Source: Methanoculleus sp. UBA208
Lineage (GTDB): Archaea > Halobacteriota > Methanomicrobia > Methanomicrobiales > Methanoculleaceae
Reading direction: 5' to 3'
Assembly: GCF_002498065.1 (NCBI RefSeq)
Contig: NZ_DAFZ01000076.1
Location: 1 to 5,618 of the forward strand
Length of the DNA stretch: 5,618 nt
Position numbers and translations under genes: made by a program. Positions 1-4,925 of this stretch are shown one piece after another. The notes below the pieces were generated by a model. The model was not told the DNA's origin and did not search any database. It was given only the letters and a program-made list of their open reading frames with translations. Numbering within the stretch: position 1 is the first letter of the stretch; each line of letters opens with the position of its first letter.

Positions 1-2
1 GG

Positions 3-1442
3 AAGGGGCCGACGCCGGCGGAAGCCAGGGAGATCCTGGCCCGGTCACGAGCTGATCCGATCTGGTTCTGCCGGGAGGTCCTCGGCGACCGGCACCTCTG
101 GGAGAAGCAGCAAGAGATCCTCCTCTCGGTCCGGGACAATACCGAGACCGCCGCAAAGGGCTGCCACTCGTTCGGCAAGAGCTGGATCGGCGCCCGGGCG
201 GCCCTCTGGTTCCTGTACTGTTTTAAGCCGAGCGTGGTTATCACCACGGCCCCGACCCAGCGCCAGGTCGAAGGCATCCTGTGGAAGGAGATCCGGGCGG
301 CTCACGCCCGGGCGAAGTTCCCCCTGGGTGGGACCCCGCTCCAGACCCAGATCAAACTGGCGGAGAACTGGTTCGCCTGGGGGTTCACGGCAACCGACCC
401 GGATCGCTTCCAGGGGTTCCACGAGATCTCGATCCTGGTCATCGCCGACGAATCCGCCGGCATCATGGAGAGCATCTTCGAGGCGATCGACTCGGTCCTG
501 ACGACCGAGCACGCCCGGCTCCTCCTGCTCGGCAACCCGACGTCCTCGAGCGGCCGGTTCCTCGAGGACTTCAAGACGCCGGGTGTCGCGAAGATCAGCG
601 TATCGGCCTTCGATACCCCGAACTTCACCCAGTTTGACATCACCCGAGACGATATCCGGACCGGGACCTGGGAGGAGAAGATCGCCGGCCGGACCCTTCC
701 CTACCCCTATCTGACGACCCCGCAATGGGTCGCCGGCCGGCTGAAGCGGTGGGGGGAGAACTCTCCCCGCTACCAGGCCCGGGTCGAAGGCCAGTTCCCT
801 CCCTCCTCGACCGACGCCCTGATCCCCCTGGCCTGGATCGAGGCCGCGATCGACCGGGAGATCGAGGCCGGCGGCCCGCCCGAGTTCGGGGCCGATATCG
901 CTCGGTTCGGCGACGACGAGAGCGTGATCGCACTCCGGAACGGAATGAAGGCCCGGATCCTGGACGTCCTCCCGATGGCCGACACCATGGAGACGGCCGG
1001 CTGGATCGCCCGGCATGCCCGGGAGCAAAAACCGATCTCCGTCAAGATCGACACGATCGGGATCGGATCCGGGGTCCACGACCGACTAAAGGAGCAGAAC
1101 TACCCCGTCCAGGAGGTGAACGTCTCCTCGAGTCCCCGGAATAAAGAGGACTTCCTGAACCTCCGGGCCGAGGCCTACTGGACCCTCCGGGAGATCTTCG
1201 AGGCTGGCGATATCGCCCTCGAGGGGGATCCGGAGCTCCTGGACGTCCTGGCCGGGCAGCTGGCCGCGATCAAGTACAAGATCGACAGCCGGGGCCGGAT
1301 CCAGATCGAGAGCAAAGATGAGATGAAGAAACGCGGCCTCCCGTCGCCCGACTACGCCGACGCCCTGATGCTGTCCTTCGTGCCCCGGCGCGAGCGGAAG
1401 AAGGGGGCCCGAGTACTAGCCTCGCGGAGAAAAGGCACATGA
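3..1442 (+). CDS. terL: Terminase large subunit, 5'-truncated by the window edge
   Basis: ATP-driven motor and nuclease that packages viral DNA into the procapsid through the portal. The frame is open from base 3, so the true start lies upstream; 479 residues are visible. A GTG at 234 is not the real start because the ATPase motif precedes it. Seen, numbering from base 3: Walker A GCHSFGKS at residues 53-60; Walker B ILVIADES with D149/E150; a coupling-type motif GNPTSSSG from residue 177. The C-terminal RNase H-like nuclease has three acidic sites: GADIARFGDDES (D298), IDTIGIGSG (D350) and DYADAL (D450, D453). The motif order and spacing match complete phage terminases of the ATPase plus RNase H-like nuclease type. 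The C-terminal tail is rich in Lys/Arg. The stop overlaps the portal start (ATGA). A small terminase subunit would be expected upstream, outside the window. Confidence 0.96.
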   Translation, partial: KGPTPAEAREILARSRADPIWFCREVLGDRHLWEKQQEILLSVRDNTETAAKGCHSFGKSWIGARAALWFLYCFKPSVVITTAPTQRQVEGILWKEIRAAHARAKFPLGGTPLQTQIKLAENWFAWGFTATDPDRFQGFHEISILVIADESAGIMESIFEAIDSVLTTEHARLLLLGNPTSSSGRFLEDFKTPGVAKISVSAFDTPNFTQFDITRDDIRTGTWEEKIAGRTLPYPYLTTPQWVAGRLKRWGENSPRYQARVEGQFPPSSTDALIPLAWIEAAIDREIEAGGPPEFGADIARFGDDESVIALRNGMKARILDVLPMADTMETAGWIARHAREQKPISVKIDTIGIGSGVHDRLKEQNYPVQEVNVSSSPRNKEDFLNLRAEAYWTLREIFEAGDIALEGDPELLDVLAGQLAAIKYKIDSRGRIQIESKDEMKKRGLPSPDYADALMLSFVPRRERKKGARVLASRRKGT

Positions 1443-2722
1443 GCAGACTACACGACATCAAGACCCGGGCCCTCCACCTGATCGGGGTCGGCCGGGACGA
1501 ACCGACGAAGAAGACGAAGATGAAGGCCGGAGGGGGCCGGGATTTCTCCCTGAAGGGCCACTTCAATGCAGAGGAGAGGACGCCGGAGAAGGTCAAGGCG
1601 CTCAAGAACATCTACAAAAAGGGCGGGATCTACGCCGAGGCGCTCGACCAGTACCCCCTGTACATGTTCTCGAACGGCTACCGGCTGGAAGGCGACGAGG
1701 TCCTGAAGAAGAAGGTGCAGGCCCGCTTCGACCAGATCGATATCGAGAGCGTCCTCGAGATCATGACGATCGAGGCCCTGGTCACGGGCGACGGGGTCGC
1801 CGAGAACGCTAGGGGGAAGGGGTCCCTCGCAAAGGAGATCGTCGCGGTCATCCCCCGGGGTGCGGAGACGTTCCGGATCAAGGTCGACTCCTCCGGGGAC
1901 GTTCAGGAATACGTCCAGCAGTTCAACCAGGACGGCATCGAACTCGAGACCCCGATCCCCCTGCAGACCGAAGAGGTGACACACCTCCGGCTGCTCCCGG
2001 TCGCCGGATCCCCGTACGGCCTCTCGCTCCTGGGCAGGGCGATCGACGAGGTCACCCGGGACACCAAGACCGCTGAGGCGACCGCGTCGGCCATCTGGCG
2101 GCACGGGTATCCGAAGTACGATGCCACGGTTACGAACGGTCCGGAGGAACTGGAGGTCGACGAGCAGGACCTGAAGGACGTCGAGAAAGAGCTCGAGGAG
2201 ATCGAGGCGAAGAACGAGTTCGTCCACGACGGGACGGTCACGATCAAGAACCTCGATCAGCTCGGCGCCCAGCACGTCGGGGAGTACAACGACGCGACCC
2301 TGGTCCGGGTCTGTGCTTCCCTGGGCGTCCCCGAGGAACTGATCGGCCTCCGGAGGGGTTCGACCGACGCGACGGCCGTCTCCCGGATCGATGCGTTCTT
2401 CAAGCGGATCAAGACCTTCCAGAAGCGCGTCGGGCGGACCGTTGACGCCTCGATCATCGACCTGATCGTCGGCCGGCCGGGCCAGGTCTGGATCGTCTTC
2501 AACGACCCGAACCCGAAGGACTTCCTCATGAAGGCCGACGCCGTCGGGAAGGTGCTCGCACCCTGTGCACAGACCGGCGACCTCTTCGCCATCATGGGTC
2601 GCAGGCAGGTGCAGGAGTATCTCGACATCGACCCGGACAAGTGGGAGGAACTCGAGGGAGAGGGAGCCCTCCCCACGCCGCCGGCGGTGGCTGGAACCGC
2701 TCCGGAGGATCCTGCAGAATGA
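1439..2722 (+). CDS. Portal protein
   Basis: Forms the ring at one capsid vertex through which terminase threads DNA and to which head-completion proteins bind. The product has 427 residues, which is within the usual range for portals. Seen: a basic N-terminus; an alpha/beta region around residues 60-125 (YMFSNGYRLEG and EALVTGDGVAEN); a segment resembling the portal core, THLRLLPVAGSPYGLSLLGRA from residue 181 (HLR followed by a YG-S-L-RA pattern); a highly charged helix at about 235-260; and a helical segment with RRGSTDATAVSRIDAFFKR from about 305, typical of the region before the portal stem and crown. The Pro/Glu-rich C-terminus is probably flexible. The start ATG overlaps the terminase stop by 4 bases and has GGAG at 1426-1429, nine bases upstream. 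Position between terminase and an F-like head protein strongly supports the call. Assignment is by pattern and context, not alignment. Confidence 0.9.
   Translation: MSRLHDIKTRALHLIGVGRDEPTKKTKMKAGGGRDFSLKGHFNAEERTPEKVKALKNIYKKGGIYAEALDQYPLYMFSNGYRLEGDEVLKKKVQARFDQIDIESVLEIMTIEALVTGDGVAENARGKGSLAKEIVAVIPRGAETFRIKVDSSGDVQEYVQQFNQDGIELETPIPLQTEEVTHLRLLPVAGSPYGLSLLGRAIDEVTRDTKTAEATASAIWRHGYPKYDATVTNGPEELEVDEQDLKDVEKELEEIEAKNEFVHDGTVTIKNLDQLGAQHVGEYNDATLVRVCASLGVPEELIGLRRGSTDATAVSRIDAFFKRIKTFQKRVGRTVDASIIDLIVGRPGQVWIVFNDPNPKDFLMKADAVGKVLAPCAQTGDLFAIMGRRQVQEYLDIDPDKWEELEGEGALPTPPAVAGTAPEDPAE
2704..2708 (+). promoter_or_regulatory. Ribosome-binding site GGAGG that fixes the start of the head morphogenesis gene
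   Basis: GGAGG lies inside the end of the portal gene, ten bases before the ATG at 2719. It supports that ATG over the upstream in-frame GTG at 2641, which would give a long, unneeded overlap with the portal gene and an N-terminal extension that reads like out-of-frame portal sequence. Confidence 0.75.
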
Positions 2723-3519
2723 TCTCTCGGTCCACGCAGATCCGCACCCTCGCCGCCGCGAAGAAGCAGGTCTCCCGCTCGACCAGGAGGGATCCTGTTC
2801 AGGCGAAGACCCTCCGGGTCACCTACGAGAAGGGGCTTGTCCGGTTGTTCCGCACGTACCGGACCGCAGCGGTCGAGGTCCTGACCCTCGCCCGAGAGAA
2901 CGAGGCCCGGGCTCTGGAGCCTACGCCGATCCGGATCGCGTGGCTGGTTGAGGAGTTGGAACTGCTGGCGAAGGAAGCGATCCTCGGCCCGGGGGAAGTC
3001 GTCGTCAGCAACTCGGTGAAGACAGGATACCGCCGGGGGGTTCTGTATGCCGAGCGGGCGCTGGCCCGGATCGGCATCACTTCGAAGCTCGGCGAAGGCC
3101 CGGCAGACTGGCGCGTGCTCGACGTTCTCCGGGTCCGCAACCTGCAGGCGTTGAAGGGCGTTACGGCGGAGATGAACAAGCAGATCGTCTCCGCGTTGAC
3201 GGAGGGGATCAACAAGGGGGAAAGTGTCGTGAAACTCGCCCGCCGGCTGCGGGATCAGGTCGACGGGATCGGGATCCAGCGAGCCCGGCTCATGGCCCAC
3301 ACGGAGACGATGTACGCCTGCAACGAGGGCGCCCTGCTCCGGTACAGGCAACATGGCATCAAAACGATCGAGTGGCTCTGTGCTGGCAACCCCTGCACCA
3401 AATGTCAAGAGAACTGCGGCAAGCCGTTCCCCATCAATGAGGCCCCGCCCTGCCCGCTGCATCCCAGGTGTCGGTGCACGCTGCTTCCGGTCATCGACGA
3501 TGACCCGGGGGGATCCTGA
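2719..3519 (+). CDS. Head morphogenesis protein, phage Mu F / SPP1 gp7 family
   Basis: Minor head protein present in few copies near the portal, needed in related phages for correct head assembly or DNA delivery. The product has 266 residues from the ATG at 2719. Seen: a long, mostly helical N-terminal two-thirds rich in Arg, Lys, Glu and Ala, then the family hallmark at the C-terminus. It begins with RARLMAHTETMYACNEGALLRYR (188-210), followed by GIKTIEWLCAGNPCTKC (213-229). It ends with APPCPLHPRCRC (242-253), a clear version of the PP-HP-CRC ending of Mu F-like domains. Seven cysteines (221, 226, 229, 233, 245, 251, 253) and His248 could bind a metal ion; this is inference. The gene overlaps the portal stop by 4 bases and shares one base with the next start (TGATG). 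Conserved position right after the portal supports the assignment. Confidence 0.9.
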   Translation: MISRSTQIRTLAAAKKQVSRSTRRDPVQAKTLRVTYEKGLVRLFRTYRTAAVEVLTLARENEARALEPTPIRIAWLVEELELLAKEAILGPGEVVVSNSVKTGYRRGVLYAERALARIGITSKLGEGPADWRVLDVLRVRNLQALKGVTAEMNKQIVSALTEGINKGESVVKLARRLRDQVDGIGIQRARLMAHTETMYACNEGALLRYRQHGIKTIEWLCAGNPCTKCQENCGKPFPINEAPPCPLHPRCRCTLLPVIDDDPGGS

Positions 3520-4046
3520 TGGCCGTCCCGATCACCGTCTACCAGGACCCCTGGCTGCCCGAAGGCCTGGCCGCCCTTCTCGACATTCCCGACATCTGGG
3601 ATCTCCGGGACGTCGTCATCGGCGCCCCGGCGTCCCTGACCTACCCGCTCCCGACGTGGGGCTGGGGTCCCGACTGGGTCGGGTTCCCGCTGGTGCCGGC
3701 GTCCGGGGAGGTCTACCTCTTCCCGCAGGAGGACCGCACGACCCCGATCCGTGGATGCGTCTGGCGGGGAGGAGCGTCGGTCATGGTCTGCCCGGGGGAG
3801 TCCGTCCGGGTCATCCAGGCCAGGCTGATCCACGAACTCCTCCACCTCATCGATGACGGCCGGCACGATCCCGACGGGATGGAAGCCTGGCTTGAGACGT
3901 CCCGGATCCGGGCCTTTGCCTACACGATCACCACCCGGACGGGGCTCCTCGACCGGACGGCCTGGGAACGGATCTTCTATGAATCGCTGATGAACGACTG
4001 GAAAAAAGGAGGATACACAGAATGTGGCAACCTACGCTGGATGTAA
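3519..4046 (+). CDS. Small protein with an HExxH metallopeptidase motif, function unknown
   Basis: A 175-residue protein of no family I can name. The N-terminal half is rich in Pro, Trp and beta-type sequence (PTWGWGPDWVGFPLVP at 45-60). The C-terminal half carries LIHELLHLIDDGRHD, with HELLH at residues 105-109 preceded by a hydrophobic helix, the arrangement of zinc metallopeptidases: two His ligands and a catalytic Glu. The third ligand is uncertain. His116 is one residue beyond the metzincin position, while Glu126 in LETSRIRAFAYTI is placed as in gluzincin or ImmA-like proteins. No signal peptide or membrane helix is visible. A run of G residues ending at 3512 gives a weak ribosome-binding site, so coupling to the preceding gene (TGATG) probably drives translation. 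Possible roles include a second maturation protease, cleavage of a host protein, or an inactive structural fold. Confidence 0.82.
   Translation: MAVPITVYQDPWLPEGLAALLDIPDIWDLRDVVIGAPASLTYPLPTWGWGPDWVGFPLVPASGEVYLFPQEDRTTPIRGCVWRGGASVMVCPGESVRVIQARLIHELLHLIDDGRHDPDGMEAWLETSRIRAFAYTITTRTGLLDRTAWERIFYESLMNDWKKGGYTECGNLRWM
4006..4012 (+). promoter_or_regulatory. Strong ribosome-binding site AAGGAGG for the 4022 gene
   Basis: A perfect seven-base AAGGAGG lies nine bases before the ATG at 4022, within the last codons of the upstream gene. It supports 4022 as the start despite a 25-base overlap of the two reading frames. Confidence 0.8.
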
Positions 4047-4546
4047 CAGCAATCGGGCCCGCGACCTACCGGTTCACGACCCCAAGCCCGCCCGCTCTCC
4101 CTGACGAGACGGAATTCGTGATCCAGGACGTCGATCCCCAGGATCAGCCTATCATCCACAACGTCGCCGGGCAGGCCTCTATCGAATACACCTTTCCGCG
4201 GGCCGGGCAGTTCCGGGTGACGGTCCGGACCTACCGGACACGGCCGGACATCCCCGGGGTCGATGAGTTCGGCACAGCAGGACAGATCATCCGGATCGCG
4301 GCGCCAGAACCCGAGACCCCGGCAGACCCCGATCCCGGCCCCCTCCCGGACGATCTCCCCGAACCCGAACCAGACGAAACCCCCAAGGAGGAACCCATGG
4401 CAAACCCCTCTGGCGACCGTCTGATCGAACTCGCGATCTGTCTCGGGGAGCGCCTCCTCGAAATGGAGATGACCCAGGCCCGGGCATTTGTCCTCGGCCT
4501 GGTCGCGGGGACGGTCGGGACATACGCCTGGGCCTTCTGGCTATGA
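4022..4546 (+). CDS. Beta-domain protein with acidic Pro-rich linker and C-terminal membrane helix
   Basis: A 174-residue protein of unknown function with three visible parts. Residues 1-93 look like a beta-sandwich: the segment SIEYTFPRAGQFRVTVRTYR (53-72) has the Y-F-G-F-V-V pattern of the last strands of PKD/Ig-like domains. Residues 94-125 form a low-complexity linker of Pro, Glu and Asp, probably extended. Residues 130-152 make an amphipathic helix, and 154-174 (starting ARAFVLGLVAGTVG) form one hydrophobic helix ending at the stop codon, so the protein looks tail-anchored. There is no N-terminal signal peptide. An internal ATG at residue 126 has its own excellent ribosome-binding site. 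Ig-like domains are common in virion surface proteins, but a membrane tail is odd for one. Possible jobs are host-envelope attachment, lysis or membrane tethering; none is demonstrated by the sequence. Confidence 0.82.
   Translation: MWQPTLDVTAIGPATYRFTTPSPPALPDETEFVIQDVDPQDQPIIHNVAGQASIEYTFPRAGQFRVTVRTYRTRPDIPGVDEFGTAGQIIRIAAPEPETPADPDPGPLPDDLPEPEPDETPKEEPMANPSGDRLIELAICLGERLLEMEMTQARAFVLGLVAGTVGTYAWAFWL
4385..4391 (+). promoter_or_regulatory. Internal ribosome-binding site AAGGAGG upstream of in-frame ATG 4397
   Basis: AAGGAGG sits five bases before an in-frame ATG inside the 4022 gene. The same bases encode Lys-Glu-Glu at the end of the acidic linker, so chance from codon use is possible. 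The spacing and the position exactly at a domain boundary argue for a real start. Confidence 0.45.
4397..4546 (+). CDS. Possible nested 49-residue membrane protein from an internal start
   Basis: Same frame as the 4022 gene, starting at its Met126. It would yield a free product of 49 residues: an amphipathic helix (DRLIELAICLGERLLEMEM) followed by one hydrophobic helix that ends at the C-terminus. Small single-span proteins of this size occur among viral lysis (holin-like) or membrane proteins, but no family is recognised here. The start is supported only by the strong AAGGAGG at 4385-4391 and by the coincidence with the linker/helix boundary. If it is not used, this stretch is simply the membrane anchor of the longer protein. 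Confidence 0.35.
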   Translation: MANPSGDRLIELAICLGERLLEMEMTQARAFVLGLVAGTVGTYAWAFWL

Positions 4547-4561
4547 AAATTGTAATTAAAT
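4546..4561 (+). promoter_or_regulatory. AT-rich gap with AATT dyad before the DNA-binding protein gene
   Basis: Within very GC-rich DNA, 4546-4561 has a single G and no C. It contains AATT-GT-AATT (4548-4557), a perfect inverted repeat around two bases, followed by AAAT. It could be an archaeal TATA-like element, an operator, or a weak transcription end signal. As a TATA box its distance to the ATG at 4573 would give a leader of almost no length, so an operator role is at least as plausible. Confidence 0.35.
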
Positions 4562-4562
4562 C

Positions 4563-4567
4563 GTGAT
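4563..4567 (+). promoter_or_regulatory. GTGAT ribosome-binding site for the 4573 gene
   Basis: GTGAT matches the second half of the extended consensus GGAGGTGATC and ends five bases before the ATG at 4573. It favours 4573 over the overlapping GTG/ATG starts at 4563 and 4566 in another frame, which have no such site. Confidence 0.5.
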
Positions 4568-4572
4568 GCCCG

Positions 4573-4884
4573 ATGCCGAGAAACCGGACCTTCACCCCAC
4601 GCGAGCAAGCCTACATCCTGTCCCACGCCGGGAAGAAGTCCTGGGGCGAGATCGCCCGGGACCTCGGCCGGCTCTACCCCCAGGACAACGGTGGCCGGCG
4701 GTCGCGGAAAGGGGTGCAGGGGTTCGCCCTACAGAAGCGGGCCCGGGTATCGGTCGTCCGCCAGGTGAGGGTCCCGGCCGCCCTCGTGGACGGTCTGGAC
4801 CTCTCGAACCAGGATCTCTCGAAGATTCTGACCGAGTCTCTGGTCCGGATCCGAGGCCGGCAGTCAACGGCCCCGCCTTTATAG
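4573..4884 (+). CDS. Putative two-domain DNA-binding protein (HTH plus ribbon-helix-helix)
   Basis: A 103-residue protein, strongly basic in its first 65 residues. Residues 7-57 (FTPREQAYILSHAGKKSWGEIARDLGR, then NGGRRSRKGVQGFALQKR) have the pattern of a three-helix SANT/Myb-like or related HTH: T-x-x-E-x-x-Y-I, K-S-W-x-E-I-A-x-x-L, then R-R-S-x-x-x-V. Residues 59-96 contain an alternating strand VSVVRQVRVP, a short helix (AALVDGLD), then SNQDLSKILTESLVRIRGR. This recalls ribbon-helix-helix proteins of the CcdA-antitoxin style (N-x-D/L-S-x-I/L-L-x-E-A/S-L). Both domain calls are by pattern. A sequence-specific regulator, perhaps autoregulatory through the AT-rich gap just upstream, is the likeliest role. 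A DNA-recognition role in packaging is an alternative. It is unusual to find such a gene between head genes. No partner toxin gene is visible beside it. Confidence 0.75.
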   Translation: MPRNRTFTPREQAYILSHAGKKSWGEIARDLGRLYPQDNGGRRSRKGVQGFALQKRARVSVVRQVRVPAALVDGLDLSNQDLSKILTESLVRIRGRQSTAPPL

Positions 4885-4925
4885 TTCATACAGGCTATAC
4901 GCCCCCCTATCCTACAGAGTAGGTA
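4878..4925 (+). promoter_or_regulatory. Candidate promoter/leader with TATA-like TTTATAG and two dyads
   Basis: TTTATAG (4878-4884) overlaps the stop of the preceding gene and resembles an archaeal TATA box; transcription would start near 4905, giving a leader of about 20 bases. No purine-rich BRE is visible upstream (the flank is CCCCGCC), which weakens the case. Two inverted repeats are present: TATAG (4880-4884) with CTATA (4895-4899), and CCTAC-AGA-GTAGG (4911-4923). The second ends two bases before the ATG at 4926 and covers the weak AGAG ribosome-binding site, so it could be an operator or a small hairpin limiting translation of the protease gene. Confidence 0.35.

Noticed and set aside
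45..1079. Long minus-strand open frame opposite the terminase
   Set aside because: Low-complexity, Pro/Gly/Arg/Asp-rich translation opposite a well-supported terminase; a typical shadow in GC-rich DNA. The other long minus-strand frames (1448-2275, 2257-3462, 4674-5567) are rejected for the same reason.
234..1442. GTG at 234 as the terminase start
   Set aside because: The frame stays open upstream to the window edge and holds the Walker A motif at 159-182, so the gene must start earlier.
2641..2718. N-terminal extension of the head morphogenesis protein from GTG 2641
   Set aside because: It overlaps the portal end in another frame, while ATG 2719 has GGAGG at the right distance and an ATGA coupling overlap.
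3353..3856. Plus-strand frame bridging the head morphogenesis and HExxH genes
   Set aside because: Composition is dominated by Pro/Gly/Arg and it overlaps two well-supported genes; treated as a shadow.
4544..4561. Rho-independent style terminator
   Set aside because: There is no GC stem and no long T run; the AT stretch alone is not enough to call a terminator.
4573..4884. Antitoxin of a toxin-antitoxin pair
   Set aside because: The ribbon-helix-helix-like end recalls CcdA, but no toxin-like gene follows; the next gene is a protease-like head protein.
4563..4922. Plus-strand frame overlapping the DNA-binding protein gene
   Set aside because: The translation is Pro/Arg/Gly-rich without a domain pattern; the 4573 frame shows helix-turn-helix and ribbon-helix-helix patterns and a GTGAT site.
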